Origin: Trifolium pratense
Taxonomy: Eukaryota; Streptophyta; Magnoliopsida; Fabales; Fabaceae
Assembly (NCBI RefSeq): GCF_020283565.1
Contig: NC_060061.1
Span: 23,101,362 to 23,165,361 of the forward strand
Length of the DNA: 64,000 nt
Reading direction: 5' to 3'
The notes under the pieces are model-generated. The model saw only the letters and a program-made list of their open reading frames with translations, had not been told where the DNA came from and did no database searches. The position numbers and the translations under genes are program-made. Position 1 is the first letter of the stretch; each line of letters begins with the position of its first letter. Of the stretch, positions 11,104 through 23,663 are shown in pieces.

Positions 11104-11595
11104 TGATGGGACCACTGCGGAAAAGGGTATTATTGGCAAACCCAAAATATGGAGAGTTTATGAAAGGAAGGTTAAGAAAAATAGTGGCTAAGTACGACGG
11201 AGGTATTTAAGTAATTAAATAGGGTGTCTAAGTAGTAGGAATATTTTAATAGTATTATAAAAGAAAGATATTATGTAATTTATTTCGTTAGTACTATAGA
11301 ATAGTATCTTCTTAGTAAAGATATTATTTAGTTTTAATTTTCTTAATAGTATTTAAGAAAAGACTCTAGGGTTCTAGAGGTAGAGAATAGAATATTTTAG
11401 GTTAAGGCCAGAGTACGATTCCTCTCTGGGTTTGTGTCGGAGCTGTGCTCTGGGAGTAGTTAGAGTAACCCTCTACTGCTATTTATCTTTTATTATCAAA
11501 TAATACACACCCTATTATTATAATTGCTTCTGTTTCCTGGCATTCATGGAATTGTCTCTACTGTTTCCGTTTGCAGGACTCATTGGTTTCTACCA
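11104..11595. mobile_element. Solo LTR (492 bp)
   Basis: Begins TGATGGGACCACTGC and ends GGTTTCTACCA. It is flanked by the perfect 5-bp duplication TCCAC (11099-11103 and 11596-11600). The paralogous site in copy B (near 17890) reads straight through CTCCACAAAAAATAAT, the empty site. The interior has no open frame, as expected for a single LTR left after recombination. The parent family is not identified. Confidence 0.9.
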
Positions 11596-13155
11596 TCCAC
11601 AAAAAATAATAAATCATAAACCCCACCACTGCTAAGCAAATGATGCAAAACCTGAACCGAAATAAGACCAGAACTTGCGATTACTACCATTAACTTTGAG
11701 ACTGAAGTCTAACGAACAAGGAAATTGCAAGGCGACCAAAGTGCCTAGAATAAATCAAGAACGCCAGCACACCCCAACATACCACCCAAGCCAAATTAAC
11801 AATCCCCCTTGAGGAAAAACAAAACAAGATTATTAACTATTGCAAATTTCACATCAATTACCTCATTTTCATCAGTTGATCTCAAGCAAAAAGAGCTTCC
11901 TTAGCTTCTACAGATTATTCATTGATGCTTCAAATAAATTGTCGGTTCTTCCCAACCATGTTTGAACATCAATTCATGTTGCATTTGAAAGAACAAGATG
12001 CACAGTTTCGTCTGTTTTTCAAAATAAAAGTGAAGTTCTAAGACAGACACAAAATTACAAATTATAGATCACTCCTTTTAGAAACCAGAAAAACCACTAA
12101 AGCAGTTCTAAAATTGTGGATTGCGTAGCTAAACTTGAGGATGACTCATCAGGTTGCAAGCTATACAACTTGAATCAAATGAAGTATATACAAACAATTC
12201 TTGTAAAATTCAATATGACAAAGTTAATTGATGACTCGTGCTTCACGAATGCGTGGCCTAGAGCACTAGCACACAAAATATTTCATGAAAGAACTAATAT
12301 ATTCAATACAAGAAGATAATGAAATAAGGTTGGGAGTAGGAGGAGGAAATGGTATGAAATAACCTTGTGTGAAGAAGCTGACTTGTGCTTGGCAAACGCG
12401 TGACCTAGAACAATGCTTGCACTTGAACCTCTCATGACCTAGATCACTGTTTGAAATGACGACGGCTCGGCTGCATGCAATTATACCCAAGTTATTGAAC
12501 AAATCTGTAAGAATCAACATAAGCAACCCACAACAAACATTATAAATGGTTAAATTAAAAATCCTACATTACAATACAACAAAATTTAAGTTCTATGCTG
12601 AAAATATCTCTGTCAACAATGGTCAAAGTGTTTTGTCTTATCAGGAATGATGTGCAATCAAATAAACAACTCTGAAAACTCTCAAAACTGATCCTTTCCA
12701 AGGATTTCACAGAAACATAATTTTTGCAGATATATAATAACGATACAATAGAAACACCGCTAACATTCCAACAATAATCCCTGACATCCTTAATCAAACA
12801 AGGGTTCATATGATTTGCTGCTTCTTTTCCTCAATCAAACAAGAATGTATGAAACAACAAAACAAATAATAATCAAATACTAAACAGGAAGCGTAAAACA
12901 ATTCAACAATATTACAGAAATATAAACCCTCATTTGCTAAATTGATGAATAAAATTTGAAATGTAACCTAACGTGTTCAAATTAACAAACGAAGACAAGA
13001 CAAGTGGAAAACAAAATATGCCGAAGATAAAAACCCTAGATTCCTAAATTTTTTTTTGAAAATTTGGTATCCGGCCTAGATTCCTAAATTTTATTCTAGA
13101 GAAGGGGGGAAAAACTAACCTCGAAGCTTTTGCTTTGTTCTTCTGAGAAACACGT

Positions 13156-16100
13156 TATCACAATACCGTCACTTCAATACCGTTAATTCAATTTCATACA
13201 AGCCGACACGATACCGTCAATTCAACTACATATCAACTACCATTCAAGTCACAACCCATCAATTCAATCTCATACTAGCCAACACGATCCCGTCAATACA
13301 ATTTATAAATCCATCTATCAAATTTTCCATCTGTTAGAATTAATATAAAACCATTGATATGGCTCTATCCTAACACCTTAAGGTTTTGGGATAATCGGTT
13401 ATTTGACATGGTATCAGAGCCTCTATAACTAAGTGGTTTAGAGTTCGATCCCCGCTCCCCTCACTTTCTAATTAAAAAGTGGAATTTAAGCATATGGTAG
13501 GTGGGCCTATGCATTATCCACGTTTCAAGCCCAAGTGGGCTCTTGCGTGAGGGGGCATGTTAGAATTAATATAAAACCATTGATATGGCTCTATCCTAAC
13601 ACCTTAAGGTTTTGGGATAATCGGTTATTTGACACCATCCAATATTATTTGGGCACAATATCATCGTTCCATTTTATCGAATTTAGAACTATATAAGTTC
13701 AAATATCATATTTTCCAATCAAAGATCATTGAGGCACAATACAATCCAACCAGGTAGGCTCAAATATTAAAATTCGCATTCTATACCATCATCTCAATTT
13801 ATCATGTTTCAACTATCATTCCATTTAGGGTCGTCTTATCATGAACTTCATGTTATAAATATGTTTGAGAGAACTGCATATTCATTAAAGTTCAATCAAA
13901 ATAGAGGTCATTAAAAGCCGACATACATTCGAGTCCTATTTTCCGTTTGCCACCTTTTTTTTTTGTATTTTTGATTCACTGACATCAAAACACGGTATCA
14001 TCATATCATTTTATCAAATTAAAATCATATAAGATCAAATGTGAAATCTTGCATCAAAATTTCAGATAAACTTAAAGTAAATTAAATTCATAATACTTAC
14101 AAAGAATACCTTAAAAGCACTGCAGATTTATAGAGTATTGAAGTAAAAAGATTTACTTTTCTTTTACTCAAATTTCATCTCACTCTGTTAATCGTATTTT
14201 GCTTCGGAAAGAGTGATGAACAATTGATTAAAAAATCAAACTCTTACGAGCAATCATTTAAGACACGATCCTGTCAATTCAATTTCATATGAGCTATCAC
14301 TTTAAGAAACAATACTGTCAATTCAATTTCATACAAACAATCAGTTTAAGACACGATACCGTCAATTCAATTTCATATGAGCCGTCATGATACCGTCAAT
14401 TCAATTACATAACAGCCACCATTTCGAGAAACAATACTGTCAATTCAATTTCATACAAACAATCAGTTTAAGACACGATGCCGTCAATTCAATTTCATAT
14501 GAGCCGTCATGATACCGTCAATTCAATTACATATCAACCACCATTTCGAGAAACAATACTGTCAATTCAATTTCATAGGAGCCAACACAATGCCGTCAAT
14601 TCAATTTTATACGAGCCGACACGATACCGTCAATTAAATTACATATAAGCCACGATTTCAACAAATAATACCGTTAATTCAATTTCATACAAGACGACAT
14701 GATACCGTCAATTCAATTACAAATCAACCATCATTTCAAGACATGATACCATCAATTCAATCTCATACGAGCCGTCACGATACCGCCAATTCATTTATAT
14801 ATATTAGCCACTGTTTCAAGAAATAATACCGTCAATTCAATTTCATACGAGCCGACATGATACCGTAAATTCAATTACACATCAACTATCATTTCAAGAC
14901 ATATACGAGCCGACATGATACCATAAATTCAATTACACATCAACTATCATTTCAAGACATGATACCGTCAATTCAATTTCATACGAGCCGTCAATTAAAT
15001 TATTATATATTAGCCACTGTGTCAAGAAACAATATCGACAATTCAATTTCATATAAGCCACCATTTCAAGAAATAATACTGTTAATTCAATTTCAGACGA
15101 GCCGACATGATACCATTAATTCAATTACACATCAACTATCATTTAAAGACATGATACCGTCAATTCAATTACAAATAAGCCACCATTTCAAAAAACAATA
15201 CTGCCAATTCAATTTCATACGAGCCAACACAATACCGTCAATTCAATTTTATACGAGCTGACACGATACCGTTACATATAATGAGCCGTCACGATACCGT
15301 TACATATAATGAGCCGTCACGATACCGTCAATTCAATTTCATATGAGCCATCACGATACCGTCAATTCATTTATATATTAGCCACCGTTTCACGAAACAT
15401 TACCTCGAATTCAATTTCATATAAGTCACCATTTCAAGAAATAATACTGTCAATTCAATTTCATACGAGCCGACATGATACCGTAAATTCAATTATATAT
15501 TAGCCACCGTTTCAAGAAACAATATCGCCAATTCAATTACATATAAGCCACCATTTCAAGAAATAATACCGTCAATTATATTTCATACGAGCCAACATGA
15601 TACCGTAAATTCAATTACACATCAACTATCATTTCAAGACATGATATGTCAATTCAATTTCATACGAGCCGTCAGGATACCGTCAATTCAATTATATATT
15701 ACCACTGTTTCAAAAAACAATACTGTCAATTTAATTTCATATAAGCCACCATTTCAAGAAATAATACTGTCAATTCAATTTCATATGAGCCGACATGATA
15801 CCGTCAAATCAATTACACATCAACTAGCATTTCAATTCATGACACCGTCAATTCAATTTCATACGAGCCTTCACGATACCATCAATTCAATTATATATTT
15901 TCCACCGTTTCAAAAAACAATACCATCAATTTAATTTCATATAAGCCACCATTTCAAGAATTAATACTGTCAATTCAATTACATACGAGCCGACATGATA
16001 CCGTCAATTCAATTATAAAATAGCCACCGTTTAAAGAAACAATACCGTCAATTCAATTTCATAAAAGCCACCATTACAAGAAATAATACCGTCAATTCAA

Positions 16101-16732
16101 TTTCATAAAAGCTGACATAATACCGTAAATTCAATTACACATCAACTATCATTTCAAGACATGATACCGTCAATTCAATTTCACACGAGGCAACACAATA
16201 CCGTCAATTCAATTTTATACGAGCCGGCACAATACCGTCAATTCAATTACATATAAGCCACGATTTCATGAAATAATACCGTCAATTCAATTTCATACGA
16301 GCCGACATAATACCATAAATTCAATTACACATCAACTATCATTTCAAGGCACGATACCATCAATTCAATTTCATACGAGCCGTCACGATACCGTCAATTC
16401 AATTATATATTAGCCACTATTTCAAGAAACAATACCGTCAATTCAATTTCATATAAGCCACCATTTCAAGAAATAGTACCGTCAATTCAATTTCATACGA
16501 GCCGACATAATACCGTAAATTCAATTACACATCAACTATCATTTCAAGACATGACACCGTCAATTCAATTTCATACGAACCGTCACGATACCGTCAATTC
16601 AATTATATATTAGCCACTGTTTCAAGGAACAATACGGTCAATTCAATTTCATATAAGCCACCATTTCAAGAAATAATACTGTTAATTCAATTCTATACGA
16701 GCAGACATGATACCATCAATTCAATTGCACAT
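13156..16732. repeat. Satellite array with higher-order structure
   Basis: Built from modules of about 30-45 bp around the phrase GATACCGTCAATTCAATTTC, alternating with spacers such as ATACGAGCCGACA, ATAAGCCACCATTTCAAG and ACATCAACTATCATTTCAAG. The last marker recurs at intervals of about 190-202 bp (near 16138, 16328, 16527, 16728), which shows a composite unit of about five modules. The array is degenerate at the left (13156-14250), where unrelated AT-rich DNA and a TRIM interrupt it, and most regular from 14270 to 16730. The plus-strand frames within it are translations of the repeat and not genes. Confidence 0.9.
13332..13634 (+). mobile_element. TRIM retrotransposon (303 bp)
   Basis: Two apparently identical 77-bp terminal repeats (13332-13408, 13558-13634), TGTTAGAATTAATAT to TTATTTGACA. 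TGGTATCAGAGCC (tRNA-Met primer-binding site) directly follows the first; GTGAGGGGGCA (polypurine tract) precedes the second. The 5-bp target duplication CCATC lies at 13327-13331 and 13635-13639. There is no coding sequence. It is inserted in the left part of the satellite array and belongs to a different family from the TRIM at 9489-9876. Confidence 0.95.
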
Positions 16733-19344
16733 CAAGGGTAGTGGATGTAATAAGGGTGGAGATTTATTCATGCGATTCTTCTCTTTAAATTTTCTTAAGA
16801 AAAAGCTTTTCCCTTACAAAATACATAGAGTAGTGTAATAAAATTGAACGCTAACTAAATAATTTCTACTTTGATGTGTTACACTTTTATTAACACATCA
16901 AACAAACACTTGAAGTACAGAATTAGGACATTTTTTATAGGCTAAATTCTCCAACTTCTTAAATTAGTATCTTCAAAAATAGTTAACAAACCCATGAATC
17001 ATTAATAGATACTTACTTGCAAGCTGAGTCATTGAATCCCTCACAGCCCACTTTATCCGAAAAACAAAAGTAATCATCTTCAAACCCAATCTAGAACAAT
17101 CCCAAACAACATTAGTAAAAGACCGAAAAATAAAATAATTACTTAGCCTATGGATGAAGAAAGCATACCAATTTGCTAGTTGTTTCAGCAGTCTCATTTG
17201 AACTTCGAGCCGTAACAAGTGTCAACTCCCTCCCAGTGGTTCCATTTGCATGATTTGAAACATCATGAGGTTGTTAATGAGCTGAAACCACCATTAACAA
17301 TACATGGTATCAATTGAGGCCAAGTGCAGAAAAAGGAAAATGATGCTGAAGTATATAGTTCATTTCAAACTATCATCTATGGACCCAAAGTGAGAAAGAT
17401 TTGAAGAAAATCTCTTCAGCTGAATTCATCCTATATCCTCAGTTTCTGGATTATACATGAATATGAAAGAAAGAAAAAAAACCATATAAGAATATAGATA
17501 ACCAGCTAGCAAGAGGGAACTAATTCATTTGTTATAATTGGATACCAGATTATTATTATTTTTGCAAGGCAAAAAGAAATTTATTAAAATAAAAATAGTC
17601 AAAGGCACAAAAAATGCTCATGACAGAAGAGATACACAAGCAGCATGTCCATAGAAAGAAAAATACACTTAGCACACTTACCAATGACTACCTAGAGAAG
17701 CACAATACGCTTAGTACAGATCAGATGCCCAAACATGAACTACAAGAGTGACAGAAGAAATACACAGCGGATGCCACGACTCAGACTGAAAAATAAAGAC
17801 CGCCTAGCCTACGACTCCTCCATACACTTGCACAGACGAAAATCACTAACTCCCTCAACACACAAATATGAACTACATGAGTGAACTCCACAAAAAATAA
17901 TAAATCAACAGCCCCACCACTGCTAAGCAAATGATGCAAAACCTGAACCGAAATAATACCAGAACTTGCGATTACCATTAACTTTGAGACTGAAGTCTAA
18001 TGAACACGGAAATTGAGAGGCAACGAAAGTGCCCAGAATAAATCAAGAACGCCCGCACACCCCAACATACCACCCAAGCCAAATTAACAACCCCCTTGAG
18101 GATAAACAAAACAGGATTATTAACTATTGCAAATTTTACATCAATTACCTCAATTTCATCATTTGATCAAGATATAAGAGCTTCCTTAGCTGCTACAAAT
18201 TCTTTATTAATGCTTCAAATAAATTGCCGGTTCTTCCCAACCATGTTTGCAGATCAATTCATCTTGCCTTTGAAAGACCGCGATGCACAATTTCTTCTGT
18301 TTTTCAAATAAAAGTGAGGTTCTAAGACAGACACAAAACTACAAATTATAGATCACTCCTTTTAGAAACCAGAAAAACCTAAGCAGTTCTAAAATTGTGG
18401 TTTGCATAGCTAAACTTGAGGATGACTCATCAGGTTGCAAGCTATACAACTTGAATCAAATAAAGTATATACATACAATTCTAGTAAAATTCAATATGAC
18501 AAAGTTAATGGATGACTCGTGCTTCACGAATGCGTGACCTAGTGCACTAGCACACAAAATATTTCATGAAAGAACTAATATATTCAATACAAGAAGATAA
18601 TGAAACAAAGTGTGACCTAGATAATGAAAGAACTAATATATTCAAAGCTGACCTGTGCTTGGCAAACGTGTGACCTAGAACAACGCTTGAACTTGAACCT
18701 CTCATGACCTAGATCACTGTTTGCAATGAAAACTACATGAAGACAACGGTTCGGCTGCATGCAATTATACCCAAGTTGTTAACCAAATCTGCAAGAATCA
18801 ATCAACATAAGAAACCCACAACAAACATTATAAATGGTTAAATTAAAAATCCTACATTACAATACAACAAAATTTAAGTTCTATGCTGAAAATATCTCTG
18901 TCAACAATGGTCAAAGTGTTTTGTCTTGTCAGGAATGATGTGCAATCAAATAAACAACTCTGAAAACTCTCAAAACTGATCCTTTCCAAGGATTTCACAG
19001 ACACATAATTTTTGCAGATACAACAGAAACACCACTAACAATCCAACAATAATCCCTGACATCCTTAATCAAACAAGGATGTATGAAACAACAAAACAAA
19101 TTATAATCAAATACTAAACTGGAGGCGTAAAACAATTCAACAATATTATAGAAAAATATAAACCCTAATTTCCTAAATTGATGAATAAAATTTGAAATGT
19201 AACCTAACACGCGTTCGAATTAACAAACGAAGACACGTGGAAAACAAAATACACGAAGAGAAGAACCCTAGATTCCTAGATTTTACAGTGAAGGGGAAAA
19301 AAACTAACCTTGAAACTTTTGCTGTGTTTTTCTGAGAAACACGT
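16733..19344. repeat. Segmental duplication, copy B
   Basis: Collinear with 9475-13155 but without the TRIM and solo LTR, so it preserves both empty sites. It differs by many substitutions and small indels, and shares AAATTTTCTTAAGAAAAAGC near the start and ATTCCTAGATTTTA-like sequence near the end. No intact recognisable gene. Confidence 0.85.
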
Positions 19345-19530
19345 TCGGTGAAAATTGAGGAAAAGAATCCAAAACTTTGAAAGGGAAAGAGAGAATGGAG
19401 GTGCTGGAAACGATCAAAGCGGAAGAAAAACGGTGGTTTCGAGAGAGATAAAGAGAGGAGAAGGAATGGGCGATTTTGTTCTTCGTTCACCCTTTGAAGT
19501 CTGAACGTCGAAATGGAATTCAAGTTCAAA
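19305..19530 (-). other. Possible leader exon of a decayed minus-strand gene
   Basis: On the minus strand a CT-rich stretch is followed by CAAAAGTTTCAAG|GTTAGTTTTT, a good exon/donor junction near 19310. This looks like a transcribed leader with a first intron. The junction is also present in copy A (near 13125), but there the CT-rich leader upstream is replaced by satellite. No downstream coding exon could be supported, so this may be a pseudogene or a non-coding transcript. Confidence 0.25.
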
Positions 19531-19560
19531 TTCTATTTATTTTTTTTTTTTGTGTTTATG

Positions 19561-21680
19561 CAGTGTTATTACAGGCTTTAGGCTTATAGCCGTTGTTATG
19601 GAATTCAAGTTCAAATTCTAACACTGATCTACTGTTATAATTTTTGAAATCATTATTAAGAAAAAAATAAATTTATGGACCTTATTTAAGTTTGTATAAA
19701 TTTGTTAAAATATATTTTTCCGTTTTTATATCTATAAAATATCAAAACGACAGTTAAATAGAAACGCCAAATTCGACGAAAAGCGACAATTAAACAAAAA
19801 AACAACGGAGTAAGTCAAACTAATGTGTTATTTATTGAAAAACTTATTAAAAAAAATTTTGTCGGGTGTTAGTAATCAATTTTATAATTTTTTATTTGTA
19901 AGATTTAATTTTATTATATTAGAAGTAGATTTATTTTCTAATATTTTTATTTTTCCTATCTATAATCTTTTTTATTCCTATTTTAAGCATATCATTTTTT
20001 TTACGGCAAGCATATCATGTTCTTAGTAAAATTACAATGAATAATACAAAACTTGGAATGTGGTTAAAACTATAAATTAGTAAATTTGATAGTAATCGAT
20101 TATATTATATTAGAAGTAGAAATCTAAACTTCAATTCACTGAGTAGGGTTTAACAACCAAATCCAATTATAAAAAATCAAATAAAAATATAAGTTTAATT
20201 TTAAACAAATTCATATCTAGGGAGGGGAAAGTGAAAAGATCCCTATTTAGGGAGTACATCATGGTAATTATTGGACCACTGATCGTTCACCTTTAATGGA
20301 CATGTTTCCTCCCAGTTACATTGGAAATAATTTCCCTAAAAAAAAATCTGATTTAAAATGGTTAATTATAGTAAGGTACGTACCTTTGAATTGATAAAAA
20401 ATAATAATATGCTTCCTATATCGTAGTGTTTGTATTTGAAAATAGATAATAAGGATAAATAAGCTACATACTATATATGGTATGATTTTAAAAGAACCAT
20501 CGTTAAAACATGTATTTACCTATTGTATTTTAAATTATAATGATAATAAATTATAAAAGGTAAATGTGAATTTTAGTTAAAATAATAAGTGTAGAAATGG
20601 AAGGAAAATGATAAGTTATAAGCTATAAACTCATAAGTTACTTGAAATAGAGTCTAGAAAATAAGCTATAAGCTCATGATGAAAAGACCGTTACCAAACA
20701 GGTCTTTTAGCTTATACTCCCTCCGGTCTATGATTGATGTATTTGGTCTAAAAAATGAATTAGATACATCAATCATTTATTCCATGAATCTAAAAAGCAA
20801 AATTTTTCTTATACAAACGGATAAACTATATAAAATATAAGTTATAAGTCAGTTTTTTAGGCTGGCATCTCTATAATGTTGGTGTCTGATCTTTTCTATT
20901 TTTCATGCTTTTCCTTTTCATCTACACGCAGGTGTGGAGGTTGGCATGGGTTTGTTGTGAGCTTTAGCTTTGGGGTGAGAAAAATCAACTAAGGAAACTT
21001 TGTGTGCATGAAAAGTATTTTGTTTGAATTTGGTTGTTTTTTTTTTTTTTTTTTTAATTTGGTTGTAAATTAAACTGTGGTGGACGTTAACTCATTGAAG
21101 GGGAGTTCCAACGGTCTATATGGAACTGTTTCCAAATTTTCTCCTTTTTTTTATTTTAACTGTGGATTAATTAAATATGAAGTTTTTAGTTTTTTGCGCA
21201 TAAAAATTCATAAAAAATTAATTTTATGTTAAAAAATTCTAAATTTTTATGGAAGATATTTTTATAATATTATAAGAATGAATAAAAAATACTATTCAAA
21301 AATGTGAAAGTATATAAGAGTTTGATTAAGAGTACGTAGGAATCAAAAGTTGTGGCAGAAAACATTTGAGGACCAAAAGTTGTTGACATTTTTTATAGGT
21401 ACTAAAAATTAGTTTAAAATATTTATTGGCATAAAAAACTTATTTAACCCAAGAAAAAATTAACAATTTCTTTTTTCAAAAGGGGTTATAAAAATATGAT
21501 AAATATCGGATAAGATTATAAAATTTATTAGCCACTGATTTTTAGTCACTAAAAATTGGTCTTTAATTCGTCCTCTATATTTTTTTAACGACCGATTTAG
21601 TGACTAAATTAGTTTTTGTTTATGTAGTTCAATATTTTGGTCTCTTCAGTGATTGAAAATTTTTGATCTCTAAATTTATC
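19561..21680. other. AT-rich spacer with MITE debris
   Basis: More than 2 kb of AT-rich DNA without a credible gene. It contains the hairpin at 20716-20795, a poly-T tract near 21040 and degenerate AGTCACTAAA-type repeats near 21540-21620. The 67-codon plus-strand frame at 19823 is low-complexity and not supported. Confidence 0.5.
20716..20795. mobile_element. Stowaway-like MITE end with hairpin
   Basis: TACTCCCTCCGGTC, the common Stowaway/mariner terminus, is followed by TGATTGATGTAT pairing with ATACATCAATCA about 25 bases later. The opposite GGGAGTA terminus is not adjacent, so this is a fragment. Confidence 0.55.
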
Positions 21681-21689
21681 TTTAAAAGA

Positions 21690-22140
21690 GAAATTTCTAA
21701 TAGTTAACGTGCACATATGGGACTACTTCGTCATCATCTTTTGTTATCTCCATTTAACGGTAGGGACCAAAATTGATGCATGGAAAATTTTGGACCAAAA
21801 CTATTTGAAAATATTTTTAGCGAACAAAAAAAGCGAAATTTGTGATTTTTTTTAGTAACTGAGATCCATTTAAAAGGTTTATCTCTTCCAACAAGTATTT
21901 TTTAATACGCATCGAGCTAAAAATTGAAACCAAAATCAAACGATTAAAGTACTCAAGTATCTACCACTTGTGCTACATGTTGGTAAATTTAAGATATTTA
22001 TTGAGAGCATAAACTTTTTTAACTGTAAGAAAAAAAAAAAAAAACTAGATTGAAAAGAAGCAAAGAAGAAACAGCAAAGCAATGACATCACAAAGTAAAA
22101 CTAGAATATAAAAGAAGAGTTTGAATCTGCTCCAGTTATT
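21690..22140. repeat. AKR upstream duplication, copy 1
   Basis: Collinear with the region upstream of the second reductase gene (27810-28112 continued at 29622-29840). Shared phrases are CGTCATCATCTT, GTTATCTCCATTTAACGG, AAATTGATGCATGGAAAATTT, TGTTGGTAAATTTAA and TTTGAATCTGCTCCAGTTATT. In copy 2 it is split by a 1.5-kb solo LTR at 28113-29621; this copy has the uninterrupted site TTGAGAGCATAAACT near 22002. Confidence 0.8.
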
Positions 22141-22182
22141 CAACAATCAACATTATAAAAATATCTTTGTGTCTTAAACTAT

Positions 22183-22190
22183 TATTTATA
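22183..22190 (+). promoter_or_regulatory. TATA box of AKR1
   Basis: TATTTATA lies 105 bp upstream of the start codon. The same element stands at 29911-29918 in the second gene, 100 bp upstream of its start. Conserved position in paralogs supports it. Confidence 0.65.
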
Positions 22191-22294
22191 GCACAACTCA
22201 AGTCTCAAAACTAACATATAGTACTAACATACTAGAAGAATAAGAGACAATTGTGAATTGTGTAAACCTTGTGCCTAAAACCAACACAAAAAAT

Positions 22295-23663
22295 ATGGCA
22301 GATAAGAAAATTCCTGAGGTGGTACTAAATTCAGGGAAAAAGATACCAACAATAGGATTTGGAACAGGATCAACTCCTCCTCAACAAACTTTGCTTGATG
22401 CCATTGAGATTGGCTACAGACATTTTGATACTGCTGCTCTATATAATACTGAAGAACCTCTAGGCCAAGCCGTGTCAAAAGCTTTAGATCTAGGCCTCGT
22501 TAAGAATCGCGATGAATTATTCATTACTTCTAAGTTATGGTGTACTGATGCTCACCATGACCTTGTTCTCCCAGCTCTCAAAACCACTCTCAAGCAAGTA
22601 CTCTTACCTTTTTTCTCTTCTTTTAAGTTTTTGTATTTTATTACTTGCCTAATTTTTAATATTTTTTTGGTTGAAATTTGTTTAGAAAACTGGGATTGGA
22701 GTATGTGGATCTCTATTTGATTCACTGGCCAGTGAGGTTTAAACAAGATGTTGAAGGTTTAAACTTTAAAAGTGAGGATTTGATTCCTTTTGACATAAAA
22801 GGAACATGGGAAGCTATGGAAGAGTGTTATAGATTGGGCTTAGCCAAGTCTATTGGTGTTAGCAACTTTGGTATCAAAAAGCTCTCCACACTCTTAGAAA
22901 ATGCCAAAATTCCACCTGCAGTTAATCAGGTATAACAATTTAGTACTACTTGATTTCTGATGTAGAGAAAAACATTTGACACGTATCTGATACTGATATG
23001 TGTCTGATACTTCCCTATACGTATAGTATCCAATATTCTTTCTGAAAATATTTCCATCGATACTTCTCAAATGCATCTTCGATACTTTCTTACCAACTAA
23101 GCACATAATTGATACATCGTACTAATTATAGACGCAAAAGTAATTTACACATTCTTATTTGGATTTAGGTGGAAATGAATCCATTATGGCAGCAGGGGAA
23201 ACTCAGAGAATTCTGCAAGCAGAAGGGAATCCATGTGAGTGCATGGTCATCATTAGGAGGATACAATCTAAGTTGGGGTTCATCTGCAGTGATGGAGAAT
23301 TCAGTTCTGCACGAAATTGCTGAGGCTCGAAAGAAGAGTGTAGCTCAGGTTCAGTTGATTAACAGTTTAAACTTCCGAAAGTCATACATATACTACTATA
23401 TTGAGATGACTGTTACATTAAAGTTTTTGATTATGCAGATAGCACTAAGATGGATATACGAGCAAGGGGTAACTCCAATTGTAAAAAGCTTCAACAAAGA
23501 GAGGATGAAAAAAAACACTGAAATATTTGATTGGGAATTGAACCAGGAAGATTTAGACAAAATCAATCAGATTCCTCAATGCAGATTTCAAAAGGCAGAA
23601 ATGTTTGTATCTGAAAATGGACCTTACAAATCCTTGGAAGAGCTGTGGGACGACGATGTTTGA
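22295..23663 (+). CDS. AKR4-family NADPH-dependent aldo-keto reductase, copy 1
   Basis: Four exons: 22295-22593, 22686-22929, 23169-23348, 23439-23663, giving 315 aa. Residues of the AKR catalytic tetrad are Asp45 (YRHFDTA), Tyr50, Lys80 (FITSKLW) and His113 (LIHWP). GVSNF, NQVEMNP and KSFNKERM (NADPH-phosphate side) follow, and the C-terminus is [11 protein letters not shown]. The family reduces carbonyls with NADPH in the cytosol. Its closest plant relatives by motif are D-galacturonate reductase, methylecgonone reductase and the legume 6'-deoxychalcone synthase, so the substrate is not settled. Intron 1 uses a GC donor (AA|GCAAGT); only this keeps frame. Intron 3 (90 nt) has no in-frame stop. 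Oddity: the usual SPLGG is SSLGG here, unlike both paralogs. About 94% identical to the second copy (20 differences counted). Start chosen at the first ATG (MADKK). Confidence 0.92.

Larger units (their letters stand above)
9475..13155. repeat. Segmental duplication, copy A
   Basis: Collinear with 16733-19344. Both copies begin GGGTAGTGGATGT and end GAGAAACACGTT. Copy A is longer because it contains a TRIM (9489-9876) and a solo LTR (11104-11595), whose empty target sites are preserved in copy B. The shared sequence includes short minus-strand open stretches but no intact recognisable gene. The right edge abuts the satellite array. Confidence 0.85.

Noticed and set aside
14959..15934. Plus-strand reading frames of 64-100 codons in the satellite
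   Set aside because: They are translations of the repeat module, and similar phrases recur in each.
22253..22294. In-frame 14-codon extension upstream of the AKR1 start (similar 15 codons at 37448 for AKR3)
   Set aside because: The extension begins with GTG and not ATG, and in AKR2 the same leader has an in-frame TAA. The ATGs at 22295, 30018 and 37493 give equal-length proteins, so this is 5' UTR.
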